From contig CACBIY010000006.1 in NCBI GenBank assembly GCA_902539445.1, positions 1 through 60,691 of the forward strand: a DNA stretch of 60,691 nt, written 5' to 3'. The stretch's first letter is position 1. Every line of letters begins with the position of its first letter. Below are positions 23,638 to 31,075 of this stretch, piece by piece. The notes beneath the pieces were generated by a model. That model searched no databases, was not told the origin of the DNA, and saw only the letters and a list, made by a program, of their open reading frames with translations. The stretch is from an uncultured Pelagibacteraceae bacterium. GTDB lineage: Bacteria > Pseudomonadota > Alphaproteobacteria > Pelagibacterales > Pelagibacteraceae. The position numbers and the translations under genes were made by a program.

Positions 23638-24414
23638 TTATCTTGCTCTTGAGCCAGCTCCTGAACTCATTGCAGCAGCCCAGATTACTAGACCGAATGC
23701 AATTTTGTTAATGAAGTCAGCTAAGTTGTAAACAACGTTTAATGAGTTAGCATCTACACCACCTGTTAGGTAACCAAATACATAACCTAATGGATAAATA
23801 GCCCAACCTACAGTTACAATCATTCTCATTGCACCGAACGCAGTTACAAGAGCTTTGTTACCGCTTTTAGCAGCAGCTCTTCCAGCTTCACCAGAGAATA
23901 TTTCATATAGAATATAAATCCATCCAGCCATACCGATTACAAATCCAAGTGTAGCATTGATGTATCCAGCTTCTCCTAAGTATCCTCCGATTAACATTAC
24001 TAATGAACCGATTAACAATCTCCAGAACATTCCAGAATTTGCTTTTCTTACTGCTACTAGAATTAAGTAGAATTCTACCATCTGTAATGGCACAGTAATT
24101 AACCAGTCAATATATCTGTATACTGTTGGTGAGTCACCTGTAGCAACCCATACTTCTCTCATGTACATGTAGTGAATGAAAGCAATACCAGTTACAAGAC
24201 CTGCAACAGTTACTGATGTTTTCCACGCAGGGTTAACAGTACCTCTCTCCATGAAGAAGAAAGCTGTAGCCGCTAACATACCCATTGAAATAATCCAAAA
24301 AGATATTCCAACAAAGTCATCCTGAGCTAACATCGTTGCGTCTGCTGCATTAGCAACACCTGCATAACCCACTAGGGCTAACGCTGCTAGAGCAAACAGT
24401 TTAAGTTTTTTCAT
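23638..24414 (-). CDS. Proteorhodopsin, blue-absorbing light-driven proton pump
   Basis: 258 residues with a signal peptide cleaved after VANA (residue 23) and seven membrane helices. The Schiff-base lysine is Lys237 (DFINKIAFGLVIW). The proton acceptor is Asp103 and the donor Glu114 in YIDWLITVPLQMVEFYL, with His81 as the acceptor's partner. Gln111 is at the spectral tuning position (105 in the standard numbering), where Gln gives blue and Leu green absorption. It would export protons in light. A ribosome site AGGGAG precedes the ATG. No retinal-forming oxygenase gene is present in the window. Ferredoxin and reductase genes lie downstream. Confidence 0.98.
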   Translation of the reverse strand: MKKLKLFALAALALVGYAGVANAADATMLAQDDFVGISFWIISMGMLAATAFFFMERGTVNPAWKTSVTVAGLVTGIAFIHYMYMREVWVATGDSPTVYRYIDWLITVPLQMVEFYLILVAVRKANSGMFWRLLIGSLVMLIGGYLGEAGYINATLGFVIGMAGWIYILYEIFSGEAGRAAAKSGNKALVTAFGAMRMIVTVGWAIYPLGYVFGYLTGGVDANSLNVVYNLADFINKIAFGLVIWAAAMSSGAGSRAR

Positions 24415-24444
24415 AAAAAACTCCCTCTTTAGTTAGTTTTTACT

Positions 24445-24480
24445 TTAGTTTATATAAACTAAGCTTAGGCTTCCCTAAGC
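24445..24480 (-). promoter_or_regulatory. Structured proteorhodopsin leader/promoter: palindrome plus hairpin
   Basis: Two adjacent symmetric elements: a perfect 18-base palindrome TTAGTTTATATAAACTAA (24445-24462), then GCTTAGG-CTTC-CCTAAGC (24463-24480), a 7-base-pair hairpin with a four-base loop. They lie about 30 bases before the proteorhodopsin ATG. The palindrome includes -10-like TATATA/TATAAA bases, but no -35 at good spacing is evident. They could be a dimeric operator, a 5' mRNA stabiliser, or both. Confidence 0.45.
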
Positions 24481-24549
24481 AAAAGTTGTGGTTAAATACC
24501 AAATAAAATCACTTAATAGAAGACATAATTGTCATTAATTTACATTGAT

Positions 24550-24578
24550 TTTACTCGTTTTTTAAAATTAAATACAAT
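24550..24578 (+). promoter_or_regulatory. Weak candidate promoter of the prpE-like gene
   Basis: TTTACT (24550-24555) and TACAAT (24573-24578) are 17 bases apart. A short dyad, TTGTG (24579-24583) with CACAA (24594-24598), covers the predicted start site and could bind a regulator. The rest of the 212-base gap between proteorhodopsin and this gene holds no open frame I can support. Confidence 0.3.
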
Positions 24579-24626
24579 TTGTGATTTAAAAACCACAATA
24601 AATTAACTAACGAATCAACTTTAATT

Positions 24627-26528
24627 ATGTCAGATAAACTCAAGGAAATTTATAGAAAATCAATTGAAGATCCAGAGAATTTCTGGAAAGAGGCATCTGA
24701 CGATATATTTTGGTTTAAAAAACCCTCAAAAATTTTAAACAAATCAAACCCTCCTTTCTACAAATGGTTTGAGGACGGGGTTACAAACACTTGCTACAAT
24801 GCATTAGATGTTCATATTGACAATGGTCAAGGTAAGAAAACTGCACTAATTTATGATAGTCCCATTACAGGTAACAAAAGTAAACTAACATATGAGGAAT
24901 TAAGATCAAAAGTTTCTAAATTTGCAGGAGCACTAACAAATCAAGGCGTTGGTAAGGGTGATAGAGTTATAATTTATATGCCAATGATCCCAGAAGCAGT
25001 CATTGCAATGCTTGCTTGTGGACGAATTGGAGCAATTCACTCAGTTGTTTTTGGTGGATTTGCATCAAATGAACTTGCAAGCAGGATAGATGACAGCAAA
25101 GCTAAAATTCTAGTCACCGCATCATGTGGTTTTGAGCCAGGTAGAACGGTTGAATACAAGCCATTAGTAGATGAAGCAGTCAAACTAGCAAGTCATAAGA
25201 TAAGTAAGATGATTTTATTTCAAAGAAAAGGTTATGAGGCTAAATTAAATGCGCCTAATGAAATTAGTTGGGATGAGGCACTAGCTAATGCAAAAGATAC
25301 TGACTGCGTGGAGATGAATTCAAATGAGTTTGCTTACATACTCTATACCTCAGGCACAACAGGAACACCTAAGGGAATTGTAAGAGATATTGGGGGTCAT
25401 ATTGTAGCTTTAAAATGGACCATGAAAAATATCTATAACATTGATGAAGGAGATATCTGGTGGTCTGCTAGTGATATTGGTTGGATTGTTGGTCATTCTT
25501 ATATTGTTTACGCTCCTTTATTTAAAGGATGCACAACAGTTTTGTTTGAAGGTAAACCAGTAGGCACGCCTGATGCGGGGGCTTTCTGGAAAATCATTTC
25601 TGATTATAAAGTGAAATCTTTATTTACAGCTCCAACAGCATTTAGAGCAATTAAAAAAGAAGATCCTGATGGAAAGTTCTTCTCTAAATATGATCTTAGT
25701 AGTTTTAAAAGTTTATTTCTTGCTGGTGAAAGAGCAGATCCAGATACAATCAAGTGGGCAGAAAATTTATTAAAAGTTCCAGTGATAGACCATTGGTGGC
25801 AAACTGAAACAAGTTGGGCAATAAGCTCAAATTGCACAGGAATTGAAATGATGAAAACAAAATATGGTTCAGCCTGTAAAGCAGTGCCAGGTTATGATGT
25901 AAAAATTATTAAGTCAGATCAAACTTTAGCTAAACCAAACGAAATGGGCGATATTGTAGTTAAATTGCCTTTACCTCCTGGTACATTTCCAACTCTTTGG
26001 AATGCAGATCAAAGATACAAGGAAAATTATATGTCAAACTATGATGGTTACTATCAAACTTATGATGCAGGTCATATTGACGAGGATGGCTATATCTGGA
26101 TTATGTCTAGGACTGACGACATTATAAATGTTGCTGGCCATAGATTGTCAACTGGTGCCATTGAAGAAGTTTTATCTGAACATCAATCAGTAGCTGAATG
26201 TGCAGTTCTTGGTATTGCAGATAAATTAAAGGGACAATTACCAATAGGATTAATAGTTTTAAAAGCTGGAGTTGATAAAGATAACGAAACAATTTCAAAG
26301 GAATGTATTAAAATGGTTAGAGATAAAATTGGTCCTGTGGCTGCATTTAAAGTTGCAATTGTTATCAAAAGGCTTCCAAAAACAAGATCTGGAAAAATTT
26401 TAAGAGGAACAATTAGAAAAATTGCTGATAATGTTGAATATAAAATGCCTCCAACAATTGATGATCCTGCAATTCTTGATGAGATCAAACAAGACTTGAT
26501 TGAAAATAAAATACTTAATAATGGTTAA
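24627..26528 (+). CDS. prpE: Propionyl-CoA synthetase-like acyl-CoA ligase
   Basis: 633-residue AMP-forming ligase. It contains the AMP-binding signature YILYTSGTTGTPKGIVRDIGG, ASDIGWIVGHSYIVYAPL, DHWWQTETSWAI, and the C-terminal RTDDIINVAGHRLSTGAIEE hinge and KTRSGKILRGTIRKI with the catalytic Lys that is acetylated in this family. The IVRDIGGH and SDIGWIVGHSYIVY stretches resemble PrpE more than acetyl-CoA synthetase, whose length and tetrad otherwise match, so propionate is the favoured substrate and acetate cannot be excluded. No methylcitrate or propionyl-CoA carboxylase genes are adjacent. It overlaps the SMR gene by 8 bases. Confidence 0.8.
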   Translation: MSDKLKEIYRKSIEDPENFWKEASDDIFWFKKPSKILNKSNPPFYKWFEDGVTNTCYNALDVHIDNGQGKKTALIYDSPITGNKSKLTYEELRSKVSKFAGALTNQGVGKGDRVIIYMPMIPEAVIAMLACGRIGAIHSVVFGGFASNELASRIDDSKAKILVTASCGFEPGRTVEYKPLVDEAVKLASHKISKMILFQRKGYEAKLNAPNEISWDEALANAKDTDCVEMNSNEFAYILYTSGTTGTPKGIVRDIGGHIVALKWTMKNIYNIDEGDIWWSASDIGWIVGHSYIVYAPLFKGCTTVLFEGKPVGTPDAGAFWKIISDYKVKSLFTAPTAFRAIKKEDPDGKFFSKYDLSSFKSLFLAGERADPDTIKWAENLLKVPVIDHWWQTETSWAISSNCTGIEMMKTKYGSACKAVPGYDVKIIKSDQTLAKPNEMGDIVVKLPLPPGTFPTLWNADQRYKENYMSNYDGYYQTYDAGHIDEDGYIWIMSRTDDIINVAGHRLSTGAIEEVLSEHQSVAECAVLGIADKLKGQLPIGLIVLKAGVDKDNETISKECIKMVRDKIGPVAAFKVAIVIKRLPKTRSGKILRGTIRKIADNVEYKMPPTIDDPAILDEIKQDLIENKILNNG

Positions 26529-26853
26529 AACATATTCTTTTTTACTTATCGCTATATTTTGTGAGGTAGCTGGAACAATGTTATTGCCAGTTTCACAAAA
26601 TTTTACCAAGATTATTCCAACGGTTTGTCTAACAATATTCTATTTGGTGTCTTTCTATTTGATGACTTTTGTTATGGATAAACTACCAATAGCAATTGTT
26701 TATGCCACTTGGAGTGGACTTGGAGTATTTACAATAGCTTTGCTTGGATATTTCTTTTTTAAACAAACTTTAGCTTGGCAAGCTATTGCTGGATTATTCC
26801 TTATAGTTATTGGTGTTATACTGGTTAATAGTTTTACTGTAAAAATTAACTAA
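26521..26853 (+). CDS. Small multidrug resistance (SMR/EmrE-like) transporter
   Basis: 110 residues starting at the ATG at 26521, which overlaps the ligase stop. It has four hydrophobic helices, with the essential membrane glutamate Glu15 in LIAIFCEVAGTMLLP. IAIVYATWSGLGVFTIALLGY is the SMR signature in helix 3. It would work as a dimer exchanging protons for cationic or guanidinium-like compounds. The extra seven codons upstream in frame lie inside the ligase gene and are not needed. The 3' end overlaps the convergent pyrC by 8 bases. Confidence 0.88.
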   Translation: MVKTYSFLLIAIFCEVAGTMLLPVSQNFTKIIPTVCLTIFYLVSFYLMTFVMDKLPIAIVYATWSGLGVFTIALLGYFFFKQTLAWQAIAGLFLIVIGVILVNSFTVKIN

Positions 26854-28153
26854 ATTTTAAAGGTGTGCCCTCAGGCTCACCTAAAATCTTACCATCCTTC
26901 ATCTTTATTTTACCAGAGATTATTGTTGCTACTGGTGTTCCTTTAAATTCAACATCATTAAAAGGTGACCATCCACATTTACTTTCTATATTCTCATTTT
27001 TAATTAATATTTTCTTATTCATATCAACAATAGTAAAGTCGGCGTCATATCCTTCTTTAATAAATCCTTTGTTCTGTATCCCAAATATTTTTACTGGATT
27101 TTCACAAACCAAATTTATTAGTTGAGTGAGTGATAATTTTCCATGATTAACATGATCTAACATTACTGGCATAAGTGTCTGGACACCTGGCATGCCTGAT
27201 GGAGAATTAGGATACTCTTTATCTTTATTTACTTTTAGATGTGGTGCGTGATCTGAGCCAATAGTATCATTTAAATTATTTCTTACAGCATACCACAATC
27301 TATCATAGTGAGACTTATCTCTTATTGGTGGATTCATCTGTGCGTAAGTTCCAAGTTTATCATAACAATCAGGTGCATAAATTGTTAAATGTTGTGGCGT
27401 AATTTCAAAAGTAATATTACCTTTATGTTGAGATAAAAAATCTACTTCTTGTTTTGTGGTAATATGAAGTATATGCGCTTTCTTATTATATTTTTTTGCA
27501 AGTCTAACTATTCTTCTAGTAGAAGAAATTGCACACTCCTCACTTCTCCAAATAGGGTGTGAATACACATCACCATTTTTAATCAATTTTTTATTCTTAT
27601 TTAAGATTTCTTCATCCTCTGAATGAACTGCTACCACCTTTGAACTATTTTGAAAAACTTTGTCAATATCTTCCTCTAGTGCTACTAAAAGATTACCTGT
27701 TGAGGAACCTACAAACAATTTGATCCCACAACAGCCCTCTAAATTTTTTAACTCAGCTAGTTGACTAACGTTACCTGCTGTTGCACCAAAATAGAAAGCG
27801 TAGTTGCAATACATTCTATTTTTTGCAAGATCTAATTTTCTCTGAAACTCTTTTAAATTTGAGGTTGGAGGGTTAGTATTTGGCATCTCAAATACTGCTG
27901 TAATTCCTCCTGCTACTGCTGCTCTGCTTCCAGAGTGAAGATCTTCTGTGTCTGTTGAACCTGGTTCTCTAAAATGCGTCTGAGTGTCTATACAGCCAGG
28001 TAAGGTAATTTTATTTTTGGCATCATAAACTTCTTTTGCCTCCTCTGATATTTGACCAATCTTTAATATTTTACCATCTTTAACAGCAATATCTTTATCC
28101 TCTAGTTTCCCATCGATATAACATTGACTATTTTTGATTATTAGATCTAACAT
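26846..28153 (-). CDS. pyrC: Dihydroorotase, class I, with altered HxH motif
   Basis: 435-residue cyclic amidohydrolase, third step of pyrimidine synthesis. The N-terminal beta-sandwich and LPGCIDTQTHFREPGS are typical, but the first metal histidine of the usual HxH is Gln58 (QTH, with His60 kept). Similar QxH versions occur, from memory, in some alphaproteobacterial dihydroorotases. Other ligands remain visible: HSEDEE, AHILHITT and IGSDHAPH. Dihydroorotase is favoured over allantoinase or dihydropyrimidinase because of FREPG and FEMPNTNPP. It is divergent from ygfZ with 43 bases between starts. Confidence 0.85.
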   Translation of the reverse strand: MLDLIIKNSQCYIDGKLEDKDIAVKDGKILKIGQISEEAKEVYDAKNKITLPGCIDTQTHFREPGSTDTEDLHSGSRAAVAGGITAVFEMPNTNPPTSNLKEFQRKLDLAKNRMYCNYAFYFGATAGNVSQLAELKNLEGCCGIKLFVGSSTGNLLVALEEDIDKVFQNSSKVVAVHSEDEEILNKNKKLIKNGDVYSHPIWRSEECAISSTRRIVRLAKKYNKKAHILHITTKQEVDFLSQHKGNITFEITPQHLTIYAPDCYDKLGTYAQMNPPIRDKSHYDRLWYAVRNNLNDTIGSDHAPHLKVNKDKEYPNSPSGMPGVQTLMPVMLDHVNHGKLSLTQLINLVCENPVKIFGIQNKGFIKEGYDADFTIVDMNKKILIKNENIESKCGWSPFNDVEFKGTPVATIISGKIKMKDGKILGEPEGTPLKFS

Positions 28154-28196
28154 TTATGAAAAAAGTTATTATATTAAAATTAACGATCAATCAAAT

Positions 28197-29084
28197 ATGA
28201 ATAACAGTGTTTATATATTAAAAGATAGAGCCATACTTTATGTAAATGGTGAGGACGCTAGAGACTTCTTGCAAAATTTAATAAGTAATGACATTAATAA
28301 AGTAACTGATAATTCAAGTTGTTTTGCCTCATTATTAACACCTCAAGGCAAGTTTCTTTATGAATTTATTGTTGTAAAACATAAGTCTGGTTTTTTTATA
28401 GATTGTGAAAAGTCTCAATCTGAAGAAATATTGAAACAATTAAATTTATATAGAATTAGATCAAAAGTGGAAATCCTTAATCTTAGCAATGAATTTGTTG
28501 TTGCAAGTTTTGGTTATGAAAAATATTTATCAATAGATAACTCAAAAGATATTCTTGGTTTTACTATAAAATATAGAGAGGATCCAATAATTCTAGATCC
28601 AAGAAACAAAAATTTGGGTGCAAGGTTAATAATTAATTTAGAAAAACTTTATTTATCTCTAAAAAAACTTGAATTAAAAGACGATAAAATTGAGAACTAT
28701 TATCATCAAAGTCATAAACTTGGGATTGTTCCAAAGAATTTAGATAAATTAAAAAATAAATTATTTGGTATTGAATGTAATTTTGAAGAACTTAATGGTA
28801 TTGATTTTAAAAAAGGTTGTTACGTAGGACAAGAAAACACTGCTAGAATTAAACTTAAAAATAAACTTTCTAAAAGGTTGTTACCAGTTGAGATAATTGA
28901 TGGAAAGCTTGATGAAGATGAAACGGTATATTGTAATCAGATTGAAATAGGAAAAATTTTGATAAACGAAGAGTATCCGTTTGCTTTGATAAAATTTTCT
29001 AATGAAAATTTTAAAAAAGAGCTTACTTTAAAAAGTAAAAATGGATCATTTAAAATATTTATACCTGAATGGCTAAAGATTTAA
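28197..29084 (+). CDS. ygfZ: YgfZ/GcvT-like folate-binding Fe-S repair protein
   Basis: 295 residues from the ATG at 28197. It has the YgfZ signature KGCYVGQENTARIK with the reactive Cys, the N-terminal DFLQNLISNDI and a TPQGKFLYEF block shared with the GcvT fold. In E. coli YgfZ is needed with folate for activity of certain Fe-S enzymes such as MiaB. A longer frame back to 28134 would cross the divergent pyrC start and lacks conserved residues, so the inner ATG is chosen. tRNA-Leu follows the stop by 5 bases on the opposite strand. Confidence 0.9.
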   Translation: MNNSVYILKDRAILYVNGEDARDFLQNLISNDINKVTDNSSCFASLLTPQGKFLYEFIVVKHKSGFFIDCEKSQSEEILKQLNLYRIRSKVEILNLSNEFVVASFGYEKYLSIDNSKDILGFTIKYREDPIILDPRNKNLGARLIINLEKLYLSLKKLELKDDKIENYYHQSHKLGIVPKNLDKLKNKLFGIECNFEELNGIDFKKGCYVGQENTARIKLKNKLSKRLLPVEIIDGKLDEDETVYCNQIEIGKILINEEYPFALIKFSNENFKKELTLKSKNGSFKIFIPEWLKI

Positions 29085-29089
29085 TTTTT

Positions 29090-29175
29090 TGGTGCGGCCA
29101 GAGAGACTCGAACTCTCATGGACTAGGTCCACACGGCCCTCAACCGTGCCTGTCTACCAATTTCAGCATGGCCGC
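29090..29175 (-). tRNA. tRNA-Leu (anticodon GAG), CCA encoded
   Basis: Reading the minus strand from 29175, the acceptor GCGGCCA pairs with TGGCCGC. The anticodon stem CACGG/CCGTG encloses the loop TTGAGGG, giving anticodon GAG. A long variable arm (class II tRNA) and a TTCGAGTC T-loop are present, and CCA is encoded at 29092-29090. The T-arm is GAGAG/CTCTC. The molecule is 86 bases including CCA and has no intron. Confidence 0.97.
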
Positions 29176-29232
29176 AAATATGACCCACATTAAATCAATG
29201 ACAAGTAGGTTTCAAATTGATAAATTTTGTAT

Positions 29233-30222
29233 ATGGATTTTAATCAAGAAGTAAAATTGGCAACTGATCCGATTTATCAAAAGATTTCAAAGGTTATGCC
29301 TGAAATTGAGTGGGCAGTTCACGCTCCTTATATTCATAAAATTAATAAATTAAAAAAAGAGAAAAATGCAGTAATACTTGCTCATAATTACCAAACTCCA
29401 GAAATTTATCACGGCATTGCAGATTTTTCTGCAGACTCTTTAGCCCTTGCTGTTGAAGCATCAAAAACCTCAGCAGATATAATTGTTATGGCTGGAGTTC
29501 ACTTTATGGCTGAGACTGCAAAATTAATGAGTCCAAATAAAAAGGTTTTATTACCAGACATGAAAGCAGGTTGTTCATTATCCTCTTCAATTACGGGTAA
29601 AGATGTCAGATTATTAAAAGAAAAATATCCGGGAGTTCCTGTTGTCTCGTATGTAAATACATCTGCTGATGTAAAAGCTGAAACAGATGTATGTTGTACA
29701 TCTGCTAATGCAGTTAAAATTGTAAAATCCTTAGGTGTGAAAAAAGTTATTTTTTTACCTGACGACTATTTAGCTAAATATGTTGCCTCACAAACTGATG
29801 TTGAAATTATCTCATGGAAAGGAATTTGTATTGTTCATGATCAATTCAACGAAAACGAAATTAAAAGTATAAGGAAAAATAATCCTGGAATTAAAATTAT
29901 TGCACATCCAGAGTGTCCACCAGAAGTTATTAAAGCAAGTGATTTTGCAGGATCAACATCGGGAATGATTAATTATGTTAAAAATAATCAACCTAAAAAA
30001 GTAATGATGGTAACTGAATGTTCGATGAGTGATAATATTCAGGTTGAGAATCCAAACGTAGAATTTATAAGACCATGTAATATGTGTCCGCATATGAAAA
30101 AAATTACTTTACCAAAAATATTAGACTGTTTAAAAAATGAAACTGGTGAAATTATCATGGACCAAGAAACAATTGATAAAGCTAGATTGTCAGTAGAAAA
30201 AATGGTTGCTATTGGTAGATAA
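29233..30222 (+). CDS. nadA: Quinolinate synthase
   Basis: 329 residues from the ATG at 29233 (a TTG two codons earlier is less likely). It condenses iminoaspartate with dihydroxyacetone phosphate using a 4Fe-4S cluster. The three cluster cysteines are in DMKAGCSLSSS, HPECPPEV and RPCNMCPHMKK. LAHNYQTPEIYHGIADFSADS is the N-terminal substrate block. It lies 6 bases before nadC. The iminoaspartate-forming enzyme (nadB or aspartate dehydrogenase) is not nearby. Confidence 0.96.
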   Translation: MDFNQEVKLATDPIYQKISKVMPEIEWAVHAPYIHKINKLKKEKNAVILAHNYQTPEIYHGIADFSADSLALAVEASKTSADIIVMAGVHFMAETAKLMSPNKKVLLPDMKAGCSLSSSITGKDVRLLKEKYPGVPVVSYVNTSADVKAETDVCCTSANAVKIVKSLGVKKVIFLPDDYLAKYVASQTDVEIISWKGICIVHDQFNENEIKSIRKNNPGIKIIAHPECPPEVIKASDFAGSTSGMINYVKNNQPKKVMMVTECSMSDNIQVENPNVEFIRPCNMCPHMKKITLPKILDCLKNETGEIIMDQETIDKARLSVEKMVAIGR

Positions 30223-30228
30223 CACTTC

Positions 30229-31062
30229 GTGTCAAAAATTAAATTAAGTGAAACTTTTATTAAAGATAGAGTAAAACTTGCTCTAACTGAAGATTTATAT
30301 CCTTATGGAGACATAACATCTAACCTCCTAAATAATAACAAAATTATCGAAGCAAAAATAATTGCTAATCAAAAAGCAGTTGTTGCAGGTTTGTTATTTG
30401 TAAAACAGTCTTTTAAGGAAGTTGACAAAAAAATTAAGTTTATATTAAAAAAAAAAGATGGGTCCAAAGTCAAAAAAAATTCTCTAATAGCAGTAATAAA
30501 AGGTAAAGCTAATTCTATAATGATTGCAGAAAGGGTTGCATTAAATTTTTTATCTCATATTTCTGGAATAGCTACAAAAACAAATCAATTTGTCAAACTA
30601 GCTGGTAAAAAGTGTAAAATTTGCTGCACCAGAAAAACTTTACCAAATTATAGGGTTATTCAAAAATACGCAGTTAAATTAGGTGGCGGCACAAATCATA
30701 GATTTAATTTAAGTGATGAATTTTTGATTAAAGACAATCATATAGCTAGTTCTGATTTGAAAGAATTAGTTTCATTGGCAATAAAAAATAAAAAAGGAAA
30801 AAAAATTACAGTTGAAGTAGATAATTTAAAGCAACTGAAAAAGATTATTGGTCTTAAATTTAATACTATTTTGTTTGATAATATGAGTATTAAAAATCTT
30901 AGAGCAGGTGTAAAACTTGTTAAAAAATATTATGAGACAGAAGCCTCAGGTAATATAAATCTCAAAACTGTAAAATCTGTTGCTATGACTGGGGTTGATA
31001 GAATTTCAATTGGGAGTATTACTCATAGTGCCCCAGCTATAGATTTCAAACTAGAAATCTAG
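30229..31062 (+). CDS. nadC: Nicotinate-nucleotide pyrophosphorylase (carboxylating)
   Basis: 277 residues. It converts quinolinate and PRPP to nicotinate mononucleotide, CO2 and pyrophosphate. LALTEDLYPYGDITSNLL near the start, ERVALNFLSHISGIATKT, CCTRKTLPNYRVIQKYAVKL with the Arg/Lys quinolinate-binding residues, and the NHRFNLSDEFLIKDNH stretch are diagnostic. The start is GTG at 30229. It is coupled to nadA and runs convergently to within 13 bases of ppdK. Confidence 0.96.
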   Translation: MSKIKLSETFIKDRVKLALTEDLYPYGDITSNLLNNNKIIEAKIIANQKAVVAGLLFVKQSFKEVDKKIKFILKKKDGSKVKKNSLIAVIKGKANSIMIAERVALNFLSHISGIATKTNQFVKLAGKKCKICCTRKTLPNYRVIQKYAVKLGGGTNHRFNLSDEFLIKDNHIASSDLKELVSLAIKNKKGKKITVEVDNLKQLKKIIGLKFNTILFDNMSIKNLRAGVKLVKKYYETEASGNINLKTVKSVAMTGVDRISIGSITHSAPAIDFKLEI

Positions 31063-31075
31063 ATTGTTTGATTTT

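Noticed and set aside
24627-26528. Acetyl-CoA synthetase (acs) as the name
   Set aside because: The IVRDIGGH and SDIGWIVGHSYIVY stretches look closer to PrpE. Acetate use cannot be excluded, so this is a preference, not a proof.
29069-29254. 61-codon plus-strand frame over tRNA-Leu
   Set aside because: It reads through the complement of a clear tRNA and has no protein-like features.
31044-31071. Hairpin and T-run at the nadC/ppdK junction as a terminator
   Set aside because: The stem (CAAAC/GTTTG with an internal bulge) is weak and overlaps the nadC stop; AT-rich chance pairing is likely.
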